A stretch of DNA of 64,000 nucleotides, taken from contig NZ_RCVJ01000136.1 in assembly GCF_003667505.1 (NCBI RefSeq), positions 1 through 64,000 of the forward strand. The letters run 5' to 3'. This document shows, piece after piece, positions 50,446 through 57,625 of this stretch. The notes beneath the pieces were generated by a model that saw only the letters and a program-made list of their open reading frames with translations, did no database searches and was not told where the DNA came from. Both the position numbers and the translations under genes were made by a program. Each line of letters starts with the position of its first letter. The stretch's first letter is position 1. The DNA is from Micromonospora sp. BL4. GTDB lineage: Bacteria; Actinomycetota; Actinomycetes; Mycobacteriales; Micromonosporaceae.

Positions 50446-51718
50446 CGGCCACCTTTCCTGCAAGCCCGCCTTGCAGATCAGAAAGGAACTGTCGTACGGT
50501 CGGCCACCGGTACCTGAGTGGCGCGCCACCAATCGCATCGCCATCCCACGACTGAAGCGCCGGCTGATAGCTGAGCCGAGCGTAGCGGCCCTTTAGCGCG
50601 AGTTCCTGCTCCGTGACCCGCCGCCGCAACCCGGCATCTTCCAGCGCCGTTCGTGGATCCTTGACGGCGGCGCCGATCCAGTGTTCGAGGAAGGCACGGG
50701 TGCCGGGCCGCGCCCGGCCACGGCATCCGGAGACGACGCCCCAGAAGGCGTCAGACCGCGACCACCAATCCTGAAGGGAGTCAGACCGAGCCGTAATTTT
50801 CCCGATCCAGGCGTCGATCTCGCTGGCGACCCAGTCATCGAGATGGGACGTCTCGGCGCAAAGCAGCTTTGCCGCTCGCCGGGAAAGCAGAACGTTGTAG
50901 AGCAACTGGGCCCCGAAAGTGATGTCTGAAAAGTTGCGGGCATGCGTCAGCATCTCGCTGACAGGCGCCGGGAGGGTGAGTAGCGATTCGGACCACGGTT
51001 CTTCCTGGTCGTACCAAGCAGCAGGGTCCTCGGCAAGGCACGCGAGCATGGATGGCGCGCCTGCCTGACCTGCGCCAACGGCACGCGTGGATCGCATCCG
51101 GTCCCGCAGATAGCAGGCCTCGTCTCTGGTCAACTGCATGCTCAGGCCCGTGGCGGGATATTCGTCCGGCGGGTCGGGGAGCCCGGGGTCCCAGGGCGCC
51201 GGAGGGCCGCCGAGCACGACGTTCTCGTCGTCGCGGATAGTCCGGTCTCCGCGACCCGGTCGAGTCACCAAGTCGCGGTAGTCGGCGAGGGTCATGCGCG
51301 GTTGGGTGCGAACGCCCCAGGCGCCGAGGCCGTGCCAGTAGACCGAGGCCGGCAGGCGGGTGAGCTTTCTACCAGCGCGGTAGCCGATCACACCCTGATT
51401 GGCCCCGATCGGACGCAGTGCCTCGATCAGTCGCCACTCCTGCTCACGCAACCGGTCCTGGAACGCCTTGCGGCTGGGTCGCTTGGCCGCGACGGCGTAA
51501 CAGGTCCACGGCACGAAAAGGAAATAGCGCAGGCGAGTCTGGATGGTCGACGTACCCGGAAAGAGAGCTTCCGAAAAGGCGTCACGGATGGTGCCGGTGC
51601 CGATCGGATCGAAGGTTTCCTTGTCGTCGAGTGCCGCGATCGCCTCACGGATCCGCCGACTTTGGTCGTCGTCCATGTCTAGCCAGGAAATCGTCGACAC
51701 CGCGGAGGTGGAAATCAT
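50432..51718 (-). CDS. DUF6361 family protein
   Basis: A 428-residue protein of the DUF6361 family, recognised from its start: ISWLDMDDDQSRRIREAI, then DPIGTGTIRDAFSEALFPGT and RLRYFLFVPWTCY. The rest is helical with PLTWYDQEE-like and RTYLRDRM-type segments and a C-terminal Arg-rich helix bundle. No catalytic motif is visible to me. Families such as this are known mainly as neighbours of PLD and helicase genes in defence loci. GGAGAGG is 5 nt before the ATG, which overlaps the previous gene by 4 bp (ATGA). Confidence 0.8.
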   Translation of the reverse strand: MISTSAVSTISWLDMDDDQSRRIREAIAALDDKETFDPIGTGTIRDAFSEALFPGTSTIQTRLRYFLFVPWTCYAVAAKRPSRKAFQDRLREQEWRLIEALRPIGANQGVIGYRAGRKLTRLPASVYWHGLGAWGVRTQPRMTLADYRDLVTRPGRGDRTIRDDENVVLGGPPAPWDPGLPDPPDEYPATGLSMQLTRDEACYLRDRMRSTRAVGAGQAGAPSMLACLAEDPAAWYDQEEPWSESLLTLPAPVSEMLTHARNFSDITFGAQLLYNVLLSRRAAKLLCAETSHLDDWVASEIDAWIGKITARSDSLQDWWSRSDAFWGVVSGCRGRARPGTRAFLEHWIGAAVKDPRTALEDAGLRRRVTEQELALKGRYARLSYQPALQSWDGDAIGGAPLRYRWPTVRQFLSDLQGGLAGKVADGAA

Positions 51719-52461
51719 TCGCGCCTCTCCTGTACCAGGCTTGGGCTTGGCGATGCTGCATTCATGCGCTGGGCCGCTTCGCGTTCCGCCCACCGGGCAA
51801 CGTCGCCGTCCTCGGTGACAAGGAAGGCGTCAATGAGCAACGCCCCGAGACTGCGCTGCGTCTCTGCGAGGAGAGACCGGTAGCGGCCGAAGTCCGGGAA
51901 CGCCACCGCTACCGCGTCATGCGGATGCTTGTCCCGCAGCCGAACCGCTTTCAGGAGCGCGTGCGCGTACCAGTGGCCGGCCTGCGTGCTGGCCTGCGTC
52001 GGCTTGGCTTCGCCCGTCCGCCGCGGGTCGACGTACGACCTCGACGGGTATCCCTTGACCTCGACGTGTAGCCGCACCTCGCCGCGGCAGGCTTCGATGT
52101 CGGTGCCCTGTTGCCTCGTGGCAGTATTCATCACCTGGATAAGTGACCATCCCTGCTGGACCAGCCAGCTGCACAGGCGCGCCTGAACGTTGCCCTCCCA
52201 GAACCACTCCCGGGTGGCGTCCAGCGAGGCGGCGGCAGCCGGTCCCGGGTCGCACACCGCGGAGTCGGTCGCGCCAGCGCCGATCCTGTTGACGATGACG
52301 CCGGCGCTGTCATCACGAACCAACCGACCCTGCTCGGCGAGTGTGCGGCACCGCTGGTTGACCTGCTGGTGCAACTTCCCAGTTCGCTTGGCGAGCTCAG
52401 CGTCGGACAGGCCATTCGGGTTCTGGCGCAGCAGTTCGACGATGTCCTCTGCGATTGTCAT
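51715..52461 (-). CDS. winged-helix plus PD-(D/E)XK nuclease-like protein
   Basis: A 248-residue protein with two domains. Residues 1-50 form a MarR/LexA-like winged HTH (IVELLRQNPNGLSDAELAKR and GKLHQQVNQRCRTLAEQGRL). Residues about 85-160 carry the PD-(D/E)XK core: WEGNVQARLCSWLVQQGWSL, then QQGTDIEACRGEVRLHVEVKG, in which Asp, Glu and Lys of the D-(E)xK pattern are present. This is probably a site- or structure-specific DNA nuclease. Codons overlap the DUF6361 gene (ATGA), and its ATG lies 4 bp after the stop of the DUF6308-like gene. It is in the middle of the five-gene operon. Confidence 0.82.
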   Translation of the reverse strand: MTIAEDIVELLRQNPNGLSDAELAKRTGKLHQQVNQRCRTLAEQGRLVRDDSAGVIVNRIGAGATDSAVCDPGPAAAASLDATREWFWEGNVQARLCSWLVQQGWSLIQVMNTATRQQGTDIEACRGEVRLHVEVKGYPSRSYVDPRRTGEAKPTQASTQAGHWYAHALLKAVRLRDKHPHDAVAVAFPDFGRYRSLLAETQRSLGALLIDAFLVTEDGDVARWAEREAAQRMNAASPSPSLVQERRE

Positions 52462-52465
52462 GTGA

Positions 52466-53119
52466 CTAGCCCTCCGGGCAGCCGAATCGGCTGTGGTGCC
52501 AGATGACGATGTCGGCAAGCCGGAGGACCGACAGTTGCCGACCATCCGGCGTTCGGACGCCCTCGCTGAACTCGGACAGCCACTCGTGGTTCGCCTTGAG
52601 ATCCTCCAACAGGGCCGCGAAGAAGTCCGCTGGTCGTTCCCTCGATGTCCCATAGAAGTTGCGTAGAACGCTGTCGTAGAGCGGAACAAAGTGGGGACGG
52701 AGCCGGTGCAAGACCTTGCAGACGGCGACCGCCGTCCATTCGGGCACTTCACTCGTCAGCGTGTTCGCATCCCGCAGGAGCCGGAAGGCGTCGTCTTCGA
52801 TGGAGCGGAGCGTGAGGAACTGCGGGTCGGAGGGTGTGGGTTCTGGGGACGTCTGATCCAGGACCTGTTGCATCGCCTCCCGCAGCCTCGTCGCCGCACT
52901 GGGACCGGGTTGGAACAGGGGGATGACTTCAGCGTGGCCGAGCCGGAGGCTCAACAGATTGCCAGCGAGACAGTCCAGGGGAGTCAATCGATCCGGCGTT
53001 GTGTACCACCGGTCGTAGCTACCGAACGCGAATCCAGCCGATGGGTCGATGTAAGCCGACAGGTGTTGGTCGGCGCACCCCCGCAATAGACCAATCGTCG
53101 CCATGGTGTGGTTCGGCAT
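52466..53119 (-). CDS. DUF6308-like protein, first gene of the defence operon
   Basis: A 217-residue protein. The key segment is VCKVLHRLRPHFVPLYDSVL (about residues 149-168) followed by RNFYG, which matches the actinobacterial DUF6308 family in my memory, with an N-terminal GFAFGSYDRWYTTPDRLTPLDCLAGNLLSL (given here only as its key features: FGSYDRW and TPLDCLAGNLLSL). No enzymatic motif is seen. GGGGGAG lies 7 nt upstream of the ATG at 53119, so transcription of the whole five-gene operon probably starts a short distance to the right. The family name needs a search. Confidence 0.7.
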   Translation of the reverse strand: MPNHTMATIGLLRGCADQHLSAYIDPSAGFAFGSYDRWYTTPDRLTPLDCLAGNLLSLRLGHAEVIPLFQPGPSAATRLREAMQQVLDQTSPEPTPSDPQFLTLRSIEDDAFRLLRDANTLTSEVPEWTAVAVCKVLHRLRPHFVPLYDSVLRNFYGTSRERPADFFAALLEDLKANHEWLSEFSEGVRTPDGRQLSVLRLADIVIWHHSRFGCPEG

Positions 53120-53437
53120 AGCTGCACTCCCCCGTTCACTGGCCTTCGTTCGCACCGCGCCCACGGCCTCCGCTACCGCTGTGGCGATGCCGCGTTCAGC
53201 AGCCTCCGCAAGGCAACGCCATCGATACTTCGCCGCTCATGCCCGCCATAGAGCAGCTTCGCTCCAAAGCTTGAATCCCGGAAGGACCGAAAGGGCCACG
53301 ATCAGGTGGGCTGGTTGGCGCACAAGTGCGGGCCCGGTCAGCGGCCCGGGTGGGCAGTTTGAGGGGTGGTTGATTTTGCGCTGGGTCGCGGCGATTCAAC
53401 AGGCGGGCACCTTGGGGCAGTCGCCCCCGCCGCTTCG
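53120..53437. other. intergenic region, 318 bp, with operon promoter
   Basis: No intact gene is supported. The segment separates the five-gene defence operon from the decayed cassette, and it must hold the promoter of the operon. The reading frames that cross it have no family-like composition. Confidence 0.4.
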
Positions 53438-53724
53438 CTATTCGCCACCGCCCACGTGACGTGGCTTCGGCACCTGCCGGTTGAAGCGCGGCTTGAGGGC
53501 GACGACGAGGGCGTCCTTCGTACCCTCCGGGTTGTCGGTCTCCTGCCAGCGGACCTCGCACCGACCCAGCCAGTCGGCAATATCGGCGGCCGACGCCGCG
53601 TTTTCCGGGGTGTCTAGGAGCTGTCCAACCTGGTCGTGCAGCACCGACGATCCGCGGTCTCCAGGGTGTACGGCTGGGGAGCCGTGAAGCCGGCCAGCAG
53701 GTCGTCGTGTGCGGTGTCGGGCAT
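53438..53724 (-). pseudogene. frameshifted small gene (GIY-YIG-like tail)
   Basis: The ATG at 53724 opens MPDTAHDDLLAGFTAPQPYT, but this frame ends at a TAG near 53614. The adjoining frame, from about 53656 to 53438, continues the pattern (VLHDQVGQLLDTPENAASAA, then ADWLGRCEVRWQETDNPEGT and LVVALKPRFNRQ). One base has been lost between the two near 53653. The end resembles the LKPRFN tail of GIY-YIG nucleases, but the core is too short to be sure. It is the last gene of the decayed cassette. Confidence 0.65.
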
Positions 53725-53733
53725 GTCCGGACG

Positions 53734-53997
53734 TTACCGGCGTGGGCCCTCATCGGTGGCCCCGCAGGGGCCGACGTGGTCGTCGGGGCGCCAGCAGCGG
53801 CCGGCCCCGTCGAGCTTGGCGTCACACCAGATTCGGGTACGCAGGAACTGGCGATCCTCCTCGCTGAGGGTGGTCTCGCCGAAGTCGATGGCGGTGACGT
53901 GGCCGAGCGAGTAGCGCAGGGCTGCGGCGAGGGTGATGGCCTCATCGAGGCTGGTCAGGGTGGTGGGGAGGTGGATGATCCAGCGGGGTGAGGTCAT
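53734..53997 (-). CDS. 87-residue hypothetical protein of the cassette
   Basis: A small protein starting MTSPRWIIHLPTTLTSLDEA. It has a helix TLAAALRYSLGHVTAIDFGE and a Cys-rich end (WCDAKLDGAGRCWRPDDHVG followed by PCG), in which three Cys and one His could bind zinc. It overlaps the DivIVA-like gene by 4 bp (ATGA), so the two are coupled. Function is unknown. Genes of this kind often sit beside GntR regulators in actinobacterial integrative elements. Confidence 0.65.
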   Translation of the reverse strand: MTSPRWIIHLPTTLTSLDEAITLAAALRYSLGHVTAIDFGETTLSEEDRQFLRTRIWCDAKLDGAGRCWRPDDHVGPCGATDEGPRR

Positions 53998-54257
53998 CGC
54001 TGCCACCGGCTGTTCGGTGAACCTTGATCTGAGTGACGGCAGCCGATGTGCCGCGACTGCCACTGCCGCAGCGCCTGGCGGATGCGTTCGGCCTCGGTGT
54101 TCGCCGTGCTCAGGTCGCGGTGCAGACGTTCGAGTTCGTCGGCTACCCGGTTGAGGTAGTCGCGCACCTGAGCGGGGTCGAGGCCGCGCCAGCGCGTGTC
54201 GAAGGAGGCAATGCGGGCGTGGTGTGGGTGCAGGCGTACTCCGGTCACGTAGATCAT
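53994..54257 (-). CDS. DivIVA-domain small protein
   Basis: An 87-residue protein with a DivIVA-like N-terminal motif. VRLHPHHARIASFDTRWRGL and DPAQVRDYLNRVADELERLH match the pattern of a DivIVA-type membrane-curvature segment plus coiled coil. It ends in a charged tail. DivIVA proteins of this very short form are common in actinobacterial mobile cassettes and are probably not the tip-growth DivIVA. It overlaps its neighbours by 4 bp on both sides (ATGA). Confidence 0.8.
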   Translation of the reverse strand: MIYVTGVRLHPHHARIASFDTRWRGLDPAQVRDYLNRVADELERLHRDLSTANTEAERIRQALRQWQSRHIGCRHSDQGSPNSRWQR

Positions 54258-54507
54258 CGCTGCGGTGCCTTCTGCTCGGCGGTCAGGGCGCGGATCTGAC
54301 GGTTGCTGAGGCCGCGTTGGTTTAGGCTCCGGCGGCCCCAGCGGTGCAGGCGGCAGGGGTGGGGTGCGCGGTCGTTGCAAGACGGCATGCGGTCGGGCCA
54401 CTGCTCAGCGCGTGCACGGTGCCCGCCGTGACGGCAATGCTGACGTCTTCGGCAGTGACGTGGGGCGGTAGGGGCAGTTCACCGAGAATCTCGTCGACCG
54501 AGTCCAT
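54254..54507 (-). pseudogene. frameshifted copy of the PCRLHRWGRR protein
   Basis: The ATG at 54507, preceded by AAGGAGG, opens MDSVDEILGELPLPPHVTAED in one frame, but after HA (near 54408) the true sequence goes on in the next frame (AEQWPDRMPSCNDRAPHPCR and LHRWGRRSLNQRGLSNRQIR) to a TGA at 54254. Compared with the intact relative at 5115-5582 (PIDQVLGEVPVPAPLTPEDV and CRNDGASYPCRLHRWGRR), a single base has been lost. As read, the in-frame product would end early in a TAA at about 54322. The cassette's first gene is therefore broken. Confidence 0.8.
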
Positions 54508-54854
54508 GGCCCTCCTTGATCGGTTGGTTGCGGCGCCGAGGCGGGCGGGTCGGTCGGTACGACCGCGCGTCCGTACCGACCGGAGCCCAGCACCCACCCT
54601 GGGCCTGCTTCCTGCTCGCTCGCCGCTAGGCGGCCGAGTCACGTGTTCGGCGTCGGAGCAGCGCGCGTCGGCCATGAACTCTGGTATCCGCGCCGGCGGT
54701 AACCGCTGCTCCGACGAAGTCAGGGACCTCAGTGCCTAGCTGGGGTCTTTCTCGCCTTCGCTCCCTACCGGCATTGCTGGTAAAGTCACCGTTGCCCTTG
54801 AAGTTCTCCTGGCTGCCGTGATCAGATGTGTGGGCCTAGCTGGGAGTACTTCGC
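54508..54854. promoter_or_regulatory. divergent control region with an exact 11-bp direct repeat
   Basis: The 347-bp spacer contains GCCTAGCTGGG twice, at 54734-54744 and 54834-54844, exactly 100 bp apart. The second copy overlaps the ribosome-binding site of the GntR gene. The region is relatively AT-rich. Two identical sites near a GntR gene fit autoregulatory binding. Confidence 0.55.
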
Positions 54855-55109
54855 ATGCCCGCACCACGAAAGTTCGAGCCGCACTACCGGCGAATCATCG
54901 CCGACATCAGGGAGCGCGTCACCTCCGGCGAGTGGCCGCCCGGCCACAAACTGCCGTCCACCAAGACGCTGGCCGAGATGTACGAGGTGGGCAGCCAGTC
55001 GACTGTTCGGCAGGCCGTGACCATTCTCATTGAGACCGGAGAGCTGTACGGCCACCAGGGATTAGGCGTTTTCGTCGCCGACCGGGCCGGCAGACAGTCA
55101 GAAGGCTGA
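54855..55109 (+). CDS. small GntR-family regulator
   Basis: An 84-residue protein made almost only of a GntR winged HTH: PHYRRIIADIRERVTSGEWP, then PGHKLPSTKTLAEMYEVGSQ and STVRQAVTILIETGELYGHQ. There is no effector domain. Regulators of this form control transfer or maintenance genes in actinobacterial integrative elements and similar cassettes. GGGAG lies 8 nt before the ATG. It is divergent from the cassette genes, and two direct repeats lie in the spacer. Confidence 0.9.
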   Translation: MPAPRKFEPHYRRIIADIRERVTSGEWPPGHKLPSTKTLAEMYEVGSQSTVRQAVTILIETGELYGHQGLGVFVADRAGRQSEG

Positions 55110-55156
55110 GCGAGAACTCTCCTCTCAGCGGGCCTCCGAGCTCACGGCTGCTGCGG

Positions 55157-55453
55157 TCAGCTACCTCGAACTGCCGCCGCCCGCCAGCGAGGGCAGACCT
55201 CACGAAGCACGCAGGCACCGCGGTTGGGAATTCCGGCACCGCACCAACGCCAACGCCACCCGACCAGCCAGGCGGCGCGCATCAACAGGGTCGACTTGCC
55301 GGCCCCGGGCGGCGAGTCGACCACCACCCCATGCTGATCACCGGAGCGCAAATCGGCCAGCGCCGCCTTGATCACCTGTTCACTACGACCGTGGGCGGTA
55401 CTTCCAGCCCCGCAAGCATCGATCCCACCTCCCCACAAGGAGTCCCCGGACAC
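55157..55453 (-). pseudogene. remnant of a P-loop ATPase gene
   Basis: From the GTG at 55453 the first 60 codons have the form of a P-loop protein (GRSEQVIKAALADLRSGDQH, then GVVVDSPPGAGKSTLLMRAA, Walker A PPGAGKST). From about 55270 on the frame loses all family-like composition (Trp/Arg/Cys-rich) and ends at 55157. Only the N-terminus of a probable AAA/helicase gene remains; the rest is lost by deletion or rearrangement. It lies between the GntR gene and the Vsr gene and marks an eroded junction. Confidence 0.6.
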
Positions 55454-55785
55454 TACCGGCAGGAGTCCTGCCAGCGGGCCCTCCGATCCTCTCCGGCAAG
55501 CTGGACGAGGTCGGCCGACCTCAGGACTCGAACAGCGAAGTTTGCTTGGAGCGACGACTGCTTTGAGCTGGCAACATGGACAAGGTCAACCCTGTGAGCT
55601 ACAGCAGTAGGACCTCCGACGGCTGCTCAAACGAGGCGTCAACTTCCTGCCTATAGAAGGTAGACGTTCCACCGATGGAAGCGGCAACTCTCCGGGATAG
55701 GACACCGCAAGGTTGTCCGACACGAGTGATAGGGATGACGCGTGCAGGAAACATGGTCGCCGCGACGGGGTGCGCGAGCGTGGCG
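55454..55785. other. 332-bp junction before the Vsr gene
   Basis: No clear gene. It spans from the lost ATPase to the start of the Vsr gene and would contain the promoter of the Vsr-ATPase operon. Alternative in-frame starts of the Vsr gene (ATG at 55735, 55753) lie here. Confidence 0.35.
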
Positions 55786-56259
55786 ATGACCAGCGACTCT
55801 GGGAGGCCACCCGCTGGTCGGCCTGCTCCATTGAGTGAAGCGGTCTCCAACCAGATGAAGCGAATGCGCCGGGCCTCCACCAAGCCCGAGCTACTCATCC
55901 GCCGAGAACTGCACCGCCGCGGTCTGAGGTTCCGGATCAACCATCCTGCGCTGCCGGGACGACCTGACATCGCCTTCACCAAAGCACGTCTGGCGGTCTT
56001 CGTTGATGGGTGCTTCTGGCACCAGTGTCCGAAGCACGGGATGATGCCGAAGAACAACCGTGAGTGGTGGCAGGCGAAGCTGCGTCGAAACGTCGAACGG
56101 GACCGGGAGAAGGACGCGGCACTGACGGCGCTGGGCTGGCAGGTTCGGCACTTTTGGGAACACGAGGACCCGGCGGCCGTGGCGGAGGAGTTGGAGCAGA
56201 CTTGGCGGCATTTGCGGACACCGCCGGCTCCTGTTTCAAGATCACGACGTAGGTTGTGA
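55786..56259 (+). CDS. very-short-patch-repair (Vsr) family endonuclease
   Basis: A protein of about 157 residues of the Vsr family. The signature is RASTKPELLIRRELHRRGLR, then GRPDIAFTKARLAVFVDGCF, WHQCPKHG, and NNREWWQAKLRRNVERDREK. The Asp in GRPDIAF and the His residues in GCFWHQCPKH match the catalytic Asp and metal/His site of Vsr. The classic role is nicking at T:G mismatches left by deamination of 5-methylcytosine, which fits the adjacent C5 methyltransferase. In MORC/Z1 loci, Vsr-like enzymes may serve as the effector nuclease. The start is uncertain among several ATGs. It is followed in 42 bp by ATPase 1. Confidence 0.88.
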   Translation: MTSDSGRPPAGRPAPLSEAVSNQMKRMRRASTKPELLIRRELHRRGLRFRINHPALPGRPDIAFTKARLAVFVDGCFWHQCPKHGMMPKNNREWWQAKLRRNVERDREKDAALTALGWQVRHFWEHEDPAAVAEELEQTWRHLRTPPAPVSRSRRRL

Positions 56260-56301
56260 CATCCTGGTCGTCACCAGGGACGACTTGACGGAGGAGGGCG
56301 T

Positions 56302-57606
56302 ATGCCCGGCAAGACGTGGTTCGACGTCGCACCCTCGGCTGCACGCCTGACGAACTCGCTGCGCGACATCGGTTACGACTTCCCGACCGCAGTGGCGGAC
56401 ATCGTCGACAACAGCATCGCCGCTGGCGCGTCGCGGGTGGAGGTGATGATCGAGTTCGCTGGGTCAAAGACGCGGGTGTACATCGCTGACGACGGGCGCG
56501 GCATGTCTCCCGGAGCGCTGCTCGAGGGACTCCGACTGGGCACACGTCGCACGTACAAGGCGGGCGAACTCGGCCGCTACGGGCTGGGGCTGAAGACCGC
56601 ATCCCTCTCCCAGTGCCGCTCGGTGGCTGTGATTTCCCGGAGCACCCCCGACGTCGTGCGGACCTCAGCCCGAGTCCTCGACCTTGACATCGTCGAGGAG
56701 TGGGACCAGTGGGTGGTGGTCGACCCTGGCGCGGATCCGGATGTTGCCAGAGCCCGCCAGTGGCTGGCCGAAGGGACGGGAACCGTCGTCCTCTGGCGCA
56801 ACCTCGACCGCGTGCTCCCTGAGAACCGCCCCGAGGGAGGTTGGGCGCGCCGGCGACTGGAAGCGCTGGCGACGAAGACAGCGGAACACCTAGGGATCGT
56901 TTTCCATCGGTTCCTGGAAGGGGTGGGCGGACTCGCCCCGATCGTCATCACTGTCAACGGCCAGAAGGTACGACCGTGGAACCCGTTCGCTCCTGACGAG
57001 GACGGTCGTTCTGAGCTGCCCGCACAGCGCTTCGAGGTCGCCGTCGGCAACGTGTCCGGACACGTTGACCTACGCCGTTTCATCCTGCCGTCCCGTGACA
57101 GGTTCTCCAGTCCTAGCGAATTTGAGCGACTTTCCGGGCCACTGAACTGGAACCGACAGCAGGGGCTCTACGTCTACCGCGCCGACCGGTTGGTGCAGTG
57201 GGGCGGCTGGAATGCCATCCGCGGCATCGACGAGCACACCAAGATGGCCCGGGCTTCGCTCGACTTCAGCACGGACCTCGACTCCGCCTTCAACATCAAC
57301 GTCGCGAAGATGCGGGTCTCACTGCCAGCCCAGCTGCGCCAGATGCTGGAGGCGCCGGTCAACGAGCTGTGCCTCTACGCCAATGACGCCTACCGCAAGA
57401 GCGCCCGGGTAAAGGCACGGCCCTTGCCACAGGACCTGAACGCGTCCGCCGACGTCCGGTCGGCCACCCAGGCGGCGACGACCACCGGGATCGCCCTGAG
57501 AGCGGCAGCGATGCAGTCCGGCGAGTGGGCCGCCTGGCAACGAATCGCGGCGACCCTGCGCAAGGACGCCCCTGAGATCGCCCAGTCGTTGGGATTGGAG
57601 CCGTGA
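56302..57606 (+). CDS. GHKL/MORC-like ATPase 1
   Basis: A 434-residue protein with an N-terminal GHKL ATPase domain. The N-box is DIVDNSIAAGA (residues 33-43), the G1 box DDGRGM (63-68), and the G2 box LGRYGLGLKTAS (90-101), the pattern of MutL, Hsp90 and MORC ATPases. The rest (about 200-434) resembles the transducer (S5) domain, with GLYVYRADRLVQWGGWNAIRG near 285-305. GGAGGAGG is 5 nt before the ATG. It is in an operon with the Vsr gene and convergent with the methyltransferase. It resembles ATPase 2 (59912) in both length and motifs. Confidence 0.9.
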   Translation: MPGKTWFDVAPSAARLTNSLRDIGYDFPTAVADIVDNSIAAGASRVEVMIEFAGSKTRVYIADDGRGMSPGALLEGLRLGTRRTYKAGELGRYGLGLKTASLSQCRSVAVISRSTPDVVRTSARVLDLDIVEEWDQWVVVDPGADPDVARARQWLAEGTGTVVLWRNLDRVLPENRPEGGWARRRLEALATKTAEHLGIVFHRFLEGVGGLAPIVITVNGQKVRPWNPFAPDEDGRSELPAQRFEVAVGNVSGHVDLRRFILPSRDRFSSPSEFERLSGPLNWNRQQGLYVYRADRLVQWGGWNAIRGIDEHTKMARASLDFSTDLDSAFNINVAKMRVSLPAQLRQMLEAPVNELCLYANDAYRKSARVKARPLPQDLNASADVRSATQAATTTGIALRAAAMQSGEWAAWQRIAATLRKDAPEIAQSLGLEP

Positions 57607-57625
57607 GCCGCTGACGGACCCTGGC

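Noticed and set aside
53196-53945. A 249-residue minus-strand open frame overlapping the cassette
   Set aside because: Composition is Arg/Pro/Ser-rich, and it runs across the better-supported frames of the 87-residue gene and the frameshifted gene.
53120-55453. A complete integrative conjugative element (AICE)
   Set aside because: DivIVA-like and GntR genes fit an AICE, but there is no integrase, no Rep or FtsK-like transfer gene, and no attachment repeats in the window.
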